The notes beneath the pieces were generated by a model that worked only from the letters and a program-made list of their open reading frames with translations, searched no databases and was not told the origin of the DNA. From assembly GCA_951640165.1 (NCBI GenBank), contig OX621255.1:930001-994000 (forward strand): a stretch of DNA of 64,000 bases. Reading direction: 5' to 3'. Positions 39,486-49,999 of this stretch are shown here, in pieces (within the stretch, counting starts at the first letter, position 1; each line of letters opens with the position of its first letter). The position numbers were made by a program, and so were the translations under genes. The DNA is from Pseudoips prasinana (lineage: Eukaryota > Arthropoda > Insecta > Lepidoptera > Nolidae).

Positions 39486-39694
39486 TCAACAAAAAAAAAA
39501 CTTGTGTGTACTTATGTACACGCGTTAGAAGTTATACTTCTTAATATACAACTTGAACATAGTTATCAATTTTCATACCACCTAGAACTAACTTCATGCT
39601 GTTAAATTTTTTGGTGTCGGTGTGCGCGCGCATCGTAAAAATTCACTCTCATCATTTTTCTCCATCGCGCCAAAAGAAGTATAACTTCAAAAAT
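39486..39694. mobile_element. MITE-Y, single-unit copy
   Basis: Same ends and internal order as 30505-30870 but with one ACCACCTAGAACTAACTTCA unit and one GCGCGCGCATCGT core, so no hairpin pair. Confidence 0.75.
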
Positions 39695-39724
39695 CGTGTA
39701 AGTCGTCCCGAGGGGATATTTGTC

Positions 39725-40195
39725 AGAGAACCATTCAGACAATATGTAGTAAAATATAGCTAAAACTATAAATTTCGATAATTAAACTTAAACTCTTTGA
39801 CAATAACTTGATACAAGCTATTAATGTTTTTAAACTTTCGCGATTTGTACACATTTTATATACCGTGGACACGGGTCTCATCGCGATAAAGATTTAGGTA
39901 AATCATTACCTTGGACGTTGCAATCCATGCCGAAACGTCCAAGGTAATGATTTACCTAAATCTTTATCGCAATGAGACCCGTGTCCACAGTATATAAAAT
40001 TGATACAAGCTAGCTAAATATCATTACTATTATAAAATAAAATTTATAAATGTTTTCATACAATCCGTGGACCTAAATATCTGTATGTAACTATAAATAA
40101 TTATGTATATTTAATTATATTACTACAAACATGTTCTGACTATTTACAAGCGCTTTTTAACGTCTACGTGAATAAAAACCTTTTTTATTTTATTT
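39725..40195 (+). repeat. Interspersed repeat family F, interrupted
   Basis: Family F from ACCATTCAGACAATATGTAG to TACGTGAATAAAAACC, split at 39820-39999 by the fold-back element. The two halves rejoin exactly once the insertion and one copy of its target duplication are removed. Confidence 0.7.
39820..39999. mobile_element. Fold-back element, second copy, 12-bp target duplication
   Basis: 180-bp insertion flanked by TTGATACAAGCT at 39808-39819 and 40000-40011. It is the inverted-orientation copy of 5491-5706, starting TTAATGTTTTTAAACTTTCG and ending at the GTATATAAAA side. The two inner arms around CATTACCTTGG pair over about 50 bp. Confidence 0.8.
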
Positions 40196-40210
40196 ATAGT
40201 TATTTTATTT

Positions 40211-40365
40211 TAACGGGCAGCAGCGGCTTTCTTTGTACTATGACCATCATACTGCAAACGCTAACCTATATACCAAGCGCGGTGATTATAGCATATCCCT
40301 TCAAATGGAGGAAATCTTTTGGGCAAGTCTTTGTCCAGTAGTGGACGTCATTTGGCATCATGATG
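40211..40365 (+). mobile_element. Short RTE-derived element, 5' part lost
   Basis: CGGGCAGCAGCGGC ... then TTTTGGGCAAGTCTTTGTCC and TGGACGTCATTTGGCATCATGATGG: RTE 5'-UTR scrap fused to the RTE tail. Confidence 0.55.
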
Positions 40366-40639
40366 GTTATAACATATGAAACAATGACCACGTAATAGAT
40401 AATACTAGTGTTGTTTACCAATACATCTATGTACATTTGTTTTAATATTGGCTTTACTCGGTTCACACCACACTGTTGACAGCACAAACAACGTGTATGT
40501 TTGTTTGGTCCACGTCACCTACTAATACCTACTAACATGACAGTTAACATGGACCTGCACAAACGTAAATGGTTAGCACATTGACAAATTTATTCATAGC
40601 TAGTGTTTTAAAAAGTACAACCGTCTTTAAAATCTTGTT

Positions 40640-40980
40640 ATATCAAATCAAATCAAATTTATTTTGTGAACATCGGTTATGAATACAGGTGATATTGATA
40701 ATAAAATAAAGTACATCCATGTTCTGCCTGTTGGGCATACAAAATTATATAAATAAAAAACACTACTACACTGTACTTTTATGCATGCACTTAACCCAAA
40801 ACTAATTATTAAACCAAAACCACTTTAATTGTACAATAAGGCTAGCTAGGGTAGGTTCCTCAGCGGCGAAGATCGCTTTGGCCCATTAACGCGTGATCGG
40901 TGATCCCGTGCATGTGATCACACCCTCATTTAGAATTTCGTCTTTTGCTTTAATCTTCAATTCTTTAATTTTAATATAGT
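40640..40980 (-). repeat. Probable LINE 3' UTR
   Basis: The minus strand ends in repeated ATTTGATTTGATTTGAT after AATAAA-like words, a typical LINE tail. No coding sequence is visible. Confidence 0.4.
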
Positions 40981-41014
40981 AGAACAAAATTTCAAAATAA
41001 TAGATTAGTAAATT

Positions 41015-41205
41015 GTTATTTATTTAAGGATTTCAGAAAATATATGCGATAAAACAAACCGCACGGACTGACAATTTTTTTTTTTTGTAACTTTTTATTA
41101 TCCACTATGTTTATGTACTGCATTGTGACCTTGACAAGTACAAGTGTATGTCAATACCCAAGTGCTGAATAAAAATTTCATTTCATTTCATAAATAATAA
41201 TATAA
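41015..41205 (+). repeat. LINE 3' UTR family E
   Basis: Longest copy with CCGCACGGACTGAC, TTGACAAGTACAAGTGTATG and a tail TTTCATTTCATTTCAT. Confidence 0.6.
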
Positions 41206-41373
41206 AATGTCAAAATTAATCTTAAATTTTATGACATACTTTAATATTTAAACTGAAAATGTCATAATAATTATCTATAAATTAAACTTGTCAATAAGAT
41301 AGTCCTTTACACTATAATATGCTTTTTTATAAGAATAAGTACACATTCCCCTTGGTTTGGAAAATTGCATTCA

Positions 41374-41423
41374 TTACTCCAATACATAAGAAGGGCTTGA
41401 GCCCTTCTTATGTATTGGAGTAA
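41374..41423. repeat. Perfect fold-back duplication within LINE-D
   Basis: The 24 bases at 41374-41397 (coding ITPIHKKG-type sequence) recur as an exact reverse complement at 41400-41423 after a 2-base spacer. Normal LINE sequence resumes at once, so the right arm is an added inverted copy. Confidence 0.9.
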
Positions 41424-41998
41424 GGGATCAAATATTATTGATAACAGGCCAGTATCTAAATTATGCGTACTAGCCAAGGTTTTTGAAAAAGTGGTTTACA
41501 ATCAACTTTATGCATCATTAGATAAAAGTTTTAGTAGCACTCAGCATGGATTCTTAAAAAAGCGCTCTACCACCTCCAACTTAATTGTATTGAATGAGTC
41601 TATATCGGAAACTATGGGCAAGGGTAAACAGGTTGATGTCATTTATACACATTATAGCAAATGTTTCGACAGAATTGACCACCAGTTGCTAATGAACAAG
41701 CTACAGGTCATCGGAATCAGAGGAGATCTATTGAGATGGATTTCATCTTATATATCAAATCGCACTCAAGCAGTTGCAATTAATAACTACATATCTAGTA
41801 GGGTGACAGTACCAAGTGGTGTCCCTCAAGGGTCTCTTCTGGGCCCGCTCCTGTTCTTAATCTTTGTGAACAACATTGACAAATGTTTCCACCACTCAAA
41901 GCTCATTTCATTTGCGGATGACATGAAAATATACAAAACCGTTTCCTCACCTACAGATGCTAATGATCTACAAGCTGACTTAAATCGATTATGTGACT

Positions 41999-42706
41999 CA
42001 TCATCACCATCATATCAGCCGAAAGACGTCCACTGCTGGACAAAGGCCTCCCCCAAGGATCTCCACAATAGCCGGTCCTGCGCTGCCCGCATCCAGCGGC
42101 TTCCCGCGACCCGCACAAGATCGTCAGTCCACCGTGTAGGAGGCCTGCCCACGCTGCGTCTTCCGGTTCGTGGTCGCCACTCGAGAACCTTTCTGCCCCA
42201 TCGGCCGTCAGTTCTACGAGCTATGTGCCCTGCCCACTGCCACTTCAGTTTGGCAATTCTTTGGGCTATGTCGGTTAATTTGGTTCGCTGCGGATCTCAG
42301 CATTTCTGATTAGATCACACAGGGAAACTCCAACCATAGCCCTTTCCATTGCTCTTTGGGTGACCTTGAGCCGCCTGATAAGGCCCATAGTGAGCGACCA
42401 CGTCTCTGTTCCATAAGTCATCATTGGCAACACACACTGGTCGAAGACTTTCGACTTGAGACACTGCGGTATTTGGGACGAGAAGATATTACGTAGCTTC
42501 CCGAACGCTGCCCAGCCGAGTTGGATTCTACGATTGACCTCCTTTTCGAAGTTGGACCTACCTAGTTGGATGGTCGGTCCTAGGTAAATATAGTTCTCTA
42601 CAACTTCGAGTGCAGAGTCTCCAACCTTAACTAGAGTGGGTGCAACATGGATGTTCGACATGATTTTTGTCTTATCCATGTTCATTTTCAGACCCACTTG
42701 TTGAGA
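41999..42706 (-). pseudogene. RTE-clade LINE 3' part nested in LINE-D
   Basis: The minus strand encodes the C-terminal third of the RTE protein (frame 42697-42275, from LKMNMDKTKIMSN to a break near 42275), then the remaining C-terminus in other frames and the CATCATC...ATCAGCCG tail. GACT lies at both junctions (41995-41998 and 42707-42710), either a 4-bp target duplication or microhomology. Similarity to the RTE at 2826-4180 is high. Confidence 0.9.
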
Positions 42707-43779
42707 GACTACTGCTTCGCAAATAAACTGGACCTAAATCCATCCAAGTGTTCAATCACCACGTACAGCAGGAAAAAGAGCATTATTCACACCCATTATA
42801 ATCTGAAAGGACATAGGCTAAATAGGAGCTCTACTATCCGTGATCTTGGGGTGACGCACGACTCTAAGCTACTGTTCAACGAACATGTGGACAGTATAGT
42901 AAAGAAGGCGTCACGAGCCTTAGGGTTTGTAATGCGATTGTCGAGTAATTTTAAGGAGGCAAAAACTTTGAAAATCTTATACTGTACATTCGTACGCAGC
43001 ACACTTGAATATGCTAGCCAAGTATGGAATCCACGGTATGGTACATACATGTCTAGAATTGAATGTATTCAGATAAAATTTCTAAAATTCTTATGTTATC
43101 GTATAAAACACAAATTTAAATCAGAAGATTATTTAAAATTATGTGCTAAGTTCCATATTCTTCCTCTAGTTGAACGTCGTGACATATCCGATATTATTTA
43201 TCTACTTAGCATTATTTCTGGTAAAATTGACTGTGTGGACCTTCTCAACAAAATTGGGTTTTTCATTCCCACTAAAGTATCGAGACACTATACGCCAATG
43301 CACCTTCCATTGGTATCTTCCAACTATCAACAGAATACATTCTTGTGGCGAGCGAGCAGCAACGTTAATAAACTTATAAAAAAGTTAGACTTTGACATAT
43401 TCTGCAGTAAACCTGAGGCAGCGAGACGGGTACTCAGCATAGATTTCTTTTCAAAATTTAATGTCAGCCGTCCATAATATCAGAAAATTGTGATAAATTA
43501 ATATATTTTTATATAATTGTAACACCACCTAAATTGAACTCAGACATTTACTCGTGGAGACCTATAATTGGCCTACTGTTTAATATTTAAATTATTTTCA
43601 ATATGTTTTAAGTGCTGTTGGTCTTCCAAATAAAATAAAATAAATAAAATAAAATGTATGTATAACTTTAGAACAGATATTTGTATGTGTATCGAGATTT
43701 AATCTTCACGACTTTGTTAATTTTAAATTCGAATTTTTGTATCCTTATTATTCTTTTACTATCATTTGTAACACCTTTA

Positions 43780-43915
43780 TACTCCCGAGGTTGTCCGGAA
43801 GAAATTGCAACTAACGACAAGATCGCCCTTTGTACATAATTATACCTAATAAATTGTTTTTGTAATTAATTTTTATTTTTGGTGTAGAATACAGAGTTTT
43901 GTATTGTATTGTGAA
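43780..43915 (+). repeat. LINE-A 3' UTR fragment
   Basis: GAGGTTGTCCGGAAGAAATTGC ... GACAAGATCGCCCTTTGTAC parallels the 3' UTR of the 33-kb LINE (GTTGTCTGGAAGAGATTGC ... ATAAGACCGCCGATTGTAC); ends TTTTGTATTGTATTGTG. Confidence 0.6.
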
Positions 43916-44019
43916 AATAGATGAACTCATTATTGTACACAACACCGCATAACAATTTAAAGACATAATACATCAAAAGTGTAATAATAATAAAGTCTGT
44001 CAGTCTGTAAAATGGTAGA

Positions 44020-44545
44020 GTTTGGGCACCGGTGGCCCGTCTCAATGGAATTCTGCACAGAACATATTATAGTGCAGAAGAATGAGCTCAAACACAAGTC
44101 ACTATTTACTATTGACGGTCACCATGGCCTAGTTGGTAGTCTCCTGCCTACGAAATTGGTGGTCCTGGGTTCGAATCCCGGTAAGTGCAAATATTTGTGT
44201 GATGAGCATGAATATTTGTTTCTGAGTCATGGATGTTTTCTATGTATCTAAGTATTTATCTATCTATATAAGTATGTATATCGTCACCTGGTACCCATAG
44301 TACAAGCTTTTCTTAGTTTGGGGCTAGGATGATCAGTGATTTAAAAAAAAACCATCACTATTTTCACTATTATCACGACGGGAAATAGATCAGGTACAGC
44401 ACCAATAGCTTTACGTGCTTTTCACCAACTCCCAGCCTCCAGGCTGATGCTGAATTTTTCTTAGCAGATAAATCCCAAAACCACTTTTAAGACCAGGACC
44501 TCATATCTGCGGTTGAACACGCCACCGCTAGACTAATGATAGGCA
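44020..44545 (-). mobile_element. SINE4 split by SINE1
   Basis: SINE4 words appear at 44020-44113 (GTCTCAATGGAATTCTGC, ATATTATAGTGCA) and again at 44350-44545 (CCAACTCCCAGCCTCCAGG, CCACTTTTAAGACC...CGGTTGAACACGCC). A SINE1 lies between. Confidence 0.7.
44115..44345 (+). mobile_element. SINE1 nested in SINE4
   Basis: Head GGTCACCATGGCCTAGTTGG, B-box GGTTCGAATCCCGG, body to GGGGCTAGGATGATCAGTGA; the last bases of the usual end are missing and an A-run follows. Confidence 0.8.
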
Positions 44546-44815
44546 ACCAGGGTATGGACATCCAAAATAGAACTGAAGGATGGAGGACTTGTAAACAGTC
44601 CCTATAGGTACACAATAGACACTAATATATGGATAAACATACGTATATTTGAACGAACTTTGTGCACGTCTCACTGGTATAGGCAGTACATTCCACAATC
44701 GAATACGTTGTACCGTAAAATAGTTTTCAAGCAAATATGATCTAAATAACACCATACAGTCAAATTTATAACCTCCTCCTTTCTTATATACGGTTAAAGG
44801 TGGCAAGATGACTTG
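44545..44815 (-). pseudogene. LINE C-terminal fragment
   Basis: The minus frame includes FTVQRIRLWNVLPIPVRRAQ, the same end region as LINE-A (VQAARLWNLLPVEIRRAQ). Only the last 60 or so residues are recognisable. Confidence 0.6.
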
Positions 44816-45180
44816 AATAGATTTCTTGCAAAAAAATTAAATCCCTATAAAATAATGAAAAATGTATTTCTTCCTGTTACGACCTAATGGATGAACCATC
44901 CAAAATAACATCATTTTTATCATGTCAAATTCTGGCTGTGAGTAATATCATCAGAGCTTAAGTGCACCCCGTGGCGGAATACAAGGTTTTCATATTAAAA
45001 TATAACCTGGAATTGAGGCTCTTAGCTACAGGAAATAGTATTATTGCTTCATTACTACACTACACTTCATAGAGTACACTCCCGCGTATTCAGTTGTATG
45101 GTAAGGTACTTTAACAGTCGAGCTGCTCACAGCTTAAAGGAAATAAAAAGTGGTTTCAAATTCTAAAATGATTCAGAATA

Positions 45181-45945
45181 TACATACATAGACTCACGTC
45201 TGTTTCCCAGAGGGGTAGACAGACACAACGGATTTCCATGTGTCACGATTAGTGTTGAAAATTACCAAAGTGACTGAATTAGACTGACTGTCATTCACGG
45301 TCAAATTGGTCAAAAATTGGGATTTTCAGTCAATTTGATTTCAGTAATATGTTAGTACCTTTTAAGTTTTTGTCGTTGATAAAAGTCTACGACTTCTAAA
45401 TTGAAACAAAAAAGTGGTTTTTATGATTTATAGTATTATTATATAGTTTAATCATTTTACATTTCTAATCATGCGTGCATTTAGGACAAAATGGCAACGT
45501 CACATCGCCTCGCGAATCGACTTTGATGTCGTCTTATCCTCTCATGATATAATTGAAAATAAAACGTTGCTTCATTTAAACTTGCATATAAATTGGGTAC
45601 CTAAATAAATAATTGGGTGGTAGTCGAGAATAGACAATAATATTTGAGTCAAATTGACTGAATTTGACAGTAAATGACCGGTCATTTAAGGTTTATTACA
45701 ATTGTGACTAGTCATATTCAGTCATTTCACATCTCTAGTCACGATCTTTGCATACCTCTTTTGCCCCGTTTACTGTCATTATATTTTTCATACATGCTCG
45801 CTGGTTTTTGGGTACTTCTGACCTGGCCTTTCTGAACGTCATGGATTTGGTCTTCCCCTTCCGGTTGTCCCACTCATACAGGCAGGTATTCACAATATTC
45901 CTTACAAAATTACATGTTTGTAAAAGCTCTGGCAAGGGTTAGTAC
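45181..45945. repeat. Repeat family I interrupted by hAT-like MITE
   Basis: CTGTTTCCCAGAGGGGTAGA at 45199 and GTTTACTGTCATTATATTTT at 45765 are parts of one unit that is uninterrupted at 46811-46970. The minus strand has a 66-codon frame at 45935-45735 containing EVCKDRD that may be a trace of coding sequence; class unknown. Confidence 0.55.
45250..45737. mobile_element. hAT-like MITE, copy 2
   Basis: 488 bp, ends TAGTGTTGAAAATTAC and CATTTCACATCTCTA, flanked by the perfect 8-bp duplication GTCACGAT (45242-45249 and 45738-45745). The pre-insertion sequence with a single GTCACGAT exists at 46874-46881 in the uninterrupted family-I copy. Confidence 0.9.
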
Positions 45946-46331
45946 CGAACCTTGCAAAATGACGACAAAAGCCGTAATATGTTGAACTTGGCACTTTTGG
46001 CAAGTTTGCACACAATGTACTTCCTTGTTTTCCTCTTTACTCTAAAATAGGTCAGAGAGACAATGTGTCAGACTGCTGTAACAGTAACTTATCAATAAGA
46101 ATAGGGGGACGTTTTTAGGAGGTAGAATGTAACTTGTTTCCTTGTTTGTGCTGTAAAAGTTGTACTTTAACGATGAAAAAAGTTTAATATTGTGTTGAAT
46201 AATTAAATTTGAATTTTACAGCATTATTCGCAATGCAAAGCGTTAAGGGGCCTTTTACAGTCCACTAGCGCCGCCAATCGAAAAAATGTCATAACTCGTA
46301 AATAGAATCAAAAATACAAAATGTGGTCTAT

Positions 46332-46525
46332 TATTACTGTAGAACAGGCAATAACGTAATTTTATAACACATTGTCAACACTTGAAATATAGCTGTTTAG
46401 CTTAATCATGCATTTGTAACAAAAACGGCCGTTTATGTTTTGAATGCACGATTTAGCTAAACAGCTATATTTCAAGTGTTGACAATGTGTTATAAAATTA
46501 CGTTATTGCCTTTTCTACAGTAATA
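46332..46525. repeat. Long palindrome
   Basis: Arms of about 71 bp (46332-46402 and 46455-46525) with only a small mismatch patch near ACAGGCAAT/ATTGCCTTT, around a 52-base loop. It adjoins the left inverted terminus of the composite element. Confidence 0.85.
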
Positions 46526-46559
46526 AACATGCCGTTTTGTCACTTAAATAATCAAAAGT

Positions 46560-47330
46560 TTTGTAGCAAGCCCTGTTACACAATTTGGCTTTTATAGTTC
46601 TTTTAAACTTATTCGTAGATATGTCTTTGCTGTCACTGTGTAGTTTGTAATAGAATCTTACAGTTTACCCCATAAAAGAGTTACTTATGAACTGGAGACA
46701 GTATGTAACATAAGGTTAGGCTTATATCGAGTATTATTCACACACGGCCATCTGATCCCAAACTAAGCAGAGCTTGTACTATGGAAACCAGATAACTGAT
46801 GTACTACATACATACAAATATAGGCTCACGCCTGTTTCCCAGAGGGGTAGGCAGAGACAACGGACTTCCATTTGTCACGATCCTTGCATACCTCTTTCGC
46901 TTCGTTTACTGACATAATATTCCTCATACATGCTCGCCGGTTTAGGGTACTTCTAGTATATGTAGTATATGTACTACATATACTACTTTTCTTTTGTAAA
47001 TACATATTTATATAGATAATTACACCCAGACTCAGGACGAACAGTCATGCACACGAATGTCTGTCATGGGTGGAAATCGAACCCCCGACTTCAAGCGTGA
47101 AAAGAAAGCACATGCCAGCCACGCTAAAAGGCCTGTTCTATTATCACTCCTTTTACAGAAGGAATCTTTATTTGTATGCAAATAAAGTAAATGGTCATAT
47201 ATTATACTGACATGCCACAGTCGAACGTTAAATACTTTAAAAAGTTTATCTTAATGACACTCGCGGCTCAAGTTTATAAAATAGCTCTTACAGCTCTTTT
47301 CTGTGATATAAATTTGGTGTTAATTATATT
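46560..47330 (-). pseudogene. LINE-B fragment split by SINE2
   Basis: Minus strand: a RAVRAI-type LINE word near 47300, TTCCTTCTGTAAAAGGAG near 47150, then, beyond the SINE2, AAGTAACTCTTTTATGGGG and AATAAGTTTAAAAGAAC as in 35150-35250. Both halves are colinear with LINE-B. Frames are broken. Confidence 0.65.
46737..47138 (-). mobile_element. SINE2 containing a 160-bp insertion
   Basis: Complete SINE2 on the minus strand, interrupted at 46811-46970 by a piece of repeat family I. The interruption is flanked by GTACTACATA at 46801-46810 and 46971-46980, a 10-bp duplication of SINE sequence. Confidence 0.75.
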
Positions 47331-47457
47331 ACTCAATAGTATATATCTTTAAAATGATCGCATATGCTAACTTAGAAAATTTGTATTTTTGATTCTATTT
47401 ACGAGTTATGACATTTTTTCGATTGGCGGCGCTAGTGGACTGTAATAGGCCTCTTAA

Positions 47458-48278
47458 ACTAATCTCAAAAATGCAAAATCATAAGTTTAATCGTCCGGCG
47501 GGTCTCGGACTTGCACCATCTACCAATCCGGGGTAGGCGCTCCGCATTAAGCATAAAACGATTAATTAGTTCCACTTAAAATAATAAAAAGGATACTCTC
47601 ATTTTGGTAGTGTAGATTTATCAGAATCTCATAGCAAATAATGAAATAAAAATATGTAGGACGCAATAACGGGGAAATTTTATTGAAATATCTTAATACA
47701 ATTAGAAAAATAAATTGTGACTAAAATAAACTACGACAATTTAACTTCATTAATGTATTGGATACATAATTTAAATAATGAAAATAACTGAAAATTTCAT
47801 TTAAAACTAGAAAATTACAGAAAATTATCTACCAGAAAACGATTCTAATAAAAATGTAATGAATTAGTTGATCATTGTGATTATTAGGTATGTATTAATG
47901 TTCATTCTTTGTCTATTCTAGATCTTGTTTATTTAAAGCTCACATACCTTCCTATATAGCGCAATAGTTACATCGCTGTTTTTCATTGTTAACGTCAGGT
48001 TGTATTCAAACTTAGTAGTCTTACTTACATAAACGCATTCAAGCATGTAACAAAGAAAACCATTTTTCTCGTAACTTGAAGTTGTCGAGACTGTTCCCCA
48101 TGATAACTAATATCAGCGCGGTGACAGAACTTGGCAAACAACCTGGCAGCGATTGCCAACGCTTGCGATTGCCAGTTAGCACAGTTTTCGGTTTCTTCAA
48201 TTCCACCGAATTTGATTTACGGATATCGATTTTGTGGCTCACCGTACCTACCTACGTGAATGTGTTTACTTTCACTAA
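47458..48278. other. Unassigned AT-rich stretch
   Basis: Two overlapping frames of 67 and 83 codons on opposite strands near 48039-48327 cover the same bases; neither has a recognisable motif. No repeat was matched. Confidence 0.4.
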
Positions 48279-48471
48279 TCACACTAATTTTATAAAGGCG
48301 AAAGTTTGTGTTTATGTGACTGTTTGAGTGTATATGTTTGTTACGTCTTCACGTCTAAACGGCTGGAGCGATTTTAATAAAATTTGGTATGGAGTTAGCT
48401 GTCATCCTGGATTAACACAAAGGCTATAATTTATAAAGTTTAACGAGAGTAAAACCGCGGGGCTTAGCTAG
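48279..48471 (+). mobile_element. Helitron-like non-autonomous element
   Basis: Starts A|TC at 48279 (TCACACTAATTTTATAAAGG) and ends with GAGTAAAACCGCGGGGCTTA then CTAG at 48468-48471 followed by T. Closest to the copies at 25062 and 54711. Confidence 0.65.
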
Positions 48472-49325
48472 TGTAAAAATATAACAAAGTGAATGACAAC
48501 ATAACAGAACAAGCAAGACACATAAAATGATTTGACTATTCTGTCTATAAAGCAGATTCATTACTATCCGATGAAACTTCAAACACTTCTAATAGTTTTT
48601 AACGAGAGCTGCCAAAACGAATCCTAGCAACGTGAGATTTAGAATCATATTAAAAAAAGAAATGAGATTTAAAGTAGGTCAATAATTGTTTAACCTTTAA
48701 TGGGTTACCTACAACGAATATTAGAATAGACCAATTAATTATGAACATACCCCATAGCACATAATTAATTGGTTTTAAATCTTATTACAACACAGTAGAC
48801 TTTACAATGAGGTGGGAACTATTAAACCATTATCCTACTAAAGGTTAAATCCCTTTTATTATTACCTCATGTACCTATGGTTTCAGCATATCTGGAGGGC
48901 TAACTTACAAATGTCTACGTCATGTGGAAGAAAAGGTTATTAAAATTCTGTGTTATCGCGATATTACGTTGTCACTGGTCTTCCGCAACTGAATTATTCA
49001 TGTTGCACTGCCGCTATCGACACAGTAAACAGTGGTTTTATTAGGTACCTTGGTTAGATATTTTGATCCAATTTGTGATTGGATCAGTAAGAAATATTGA
49101 TTTCTTCTTTAATTATTTATTTATTTAAATGTTTTAAAGTTTTTTTTACACTAAACGTAACGGCGATTCCAATTATTTTTTATTTTTATCTTGTTAGTGA
49201 CTTATTTAGGTTCTAATTACAAATTGTATGAAAAGTCGTTACATTACCCGACATATACAATCATTTTTTTATATCTTGATCTACGTCTGCATTTTGATTT
49301 ATTACATTACATCTCAATAAATGTT
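48472..49325. other. Unassigned AT-rich stretch
   Basis: Poly-T runs and a local ATTAATTG inverted pair near 48730-48775, but no feature with support. Confidence 0.45.
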
Positions 49326-49329
49326 ATAT

Positions 49330-49629
49330 TTAATGATCACAAAATACAATAAAATAAAATAAAAACCAAAATAGAATTCAAATAAAAGTTCACCTAAAAA
49401 CTAAAACAAACTAAAGTAAAATAAATAAAAGATTATATGTCAATGTTAGTAGCTCACTTGGAGTTTAATAGTGCGGTGTAATTATGCAAAGTTTGCTCAA
49501 TAAGCCAGCATTTGAGATGGTATTTAAAACTTAACAAGGTAGGAACTGATTTAACGGTATAATATATGACCATTTTCTTTATGTGCATAAAAATAAAGAT
49601 TCCTTCCGTAAAAGGAGTAATAACATAAC
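49330..49629. pseudogene. LINE scraps in two orientations
   Basis: 49330-49565 on the minus strand ends in a VPTLLSFKYHLKCWL-type LINE C-terminus with an A-rich tail. 49565-49629 on the plus strand is the LINE-B piece ATGTGCATAAAAATAAAG ... CCGTAAAAGGAG. The junction lies near 49560. Confidence 0.5.
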
Positions 49630-49841
49630 GGGCCTTTTAGCGTGGTTAGCAAATGCTTGCTTTTCACGCTGGAGGTCGTGGGTTCGATTCCCATCCAGGA
49701 TAGGTATTCATGTACATGACTGTTTGTCCTGAGTCTGGGTGTAATTATCTATATAAATATGTATTTACAAAAGAAAAGTAGTATATGTAGTACATCAGTT
49801 ATCTGGTTTCCATACACAACAATACAAGCTCTGCTTAGTTT
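49630..49841 (+). mobile_element. SINE2, 3' end truncated
   Basis: Head TTTTAGCGTGGTTAGCAAAT, B-box GGTTCGATTCCCATCC, body to AGCTCTGCTTAGTTT, then it breaks off. It is joined to LINE-B at the same point as the SINE2 at 46737-47138. Confidence 0.8.
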
Positions 49842-49861
49842 ACATTACATTACATACATTT

Positions 49862-49972
49862 TCAGACTCCGGCACTAGTACTTACTGGTTTTCTTAAGCG
49901 CCAGAAAAGTTCCAATATCCAGTACCTTACTGTCTGCGGTAGAGCCCGCTATCACTAAGGTAACGAGACCCT
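49862..49972 (-). repeat. SINE4 fragment
   Basis: AATATCCAGTACCTTACTGTCTGCGG and the CGCTATCACTAAGG head word survive (positions 49914-49958), the rest is lost. Confidence 0.45.
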
Positions 49973-49999
49973 AAACTGACATAAAGCTATTTGACCCCG

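Larger units (their letters stand above)
41290..43654 (+). pseudogene. LINE-D: Jockey/CR1-superfamily reverse transcriptase, decayed
   Basis: The coding part runs from about 41290 to 43477. The first part (41410-41998) includes GVPQGSLLGPLLFLIFVNNI at about residues 137-156 and FADD at 168-171. The motif A aspartate is replaced by histidine (IYTHYSKCFDRIDH, residue 81), which would abolish activity. After an antisense RTE insertion (41999-42706) the same protein resumes at YCFANKLDLNPSK and continues to NVSRP at 43474. An inverted duplication at 41374-41423 breaks the frame near the N-side. The 3' UTR ends in AAATAAAATAAAATAAAT-type repeats. 5'-truncated; clade not resolved further. Confidence 0.85.
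46247..47453. mobile_element. TTAA-flanked composite element (piggyBac-like)
   Basis: 1,207 bp bounded by TTAA at 46243-46246 and 47454-47457. Terminal inverted repeats of about 74 bp are almost identical (GGGGCCTTTTACAGTCCACT on the left, complement GAGGCCTATTACAGTCCACT on the right). TTAA duplication is the signature of piggyBac-type transposases. No transposase is encoded. Inside are a 194-bp palindrome, LINE-B sequence on the minus strand and a SINE2 that itself holds an insertion. Confidence 0.75.

Noticed and set aside
41350..41430. Transcription terminator-like hairpin
   Set aside because: The perfect inverted repeat is made of LINE coding sequence with one arm duplicated, so it is a rearrangement and not a regulatory structure.
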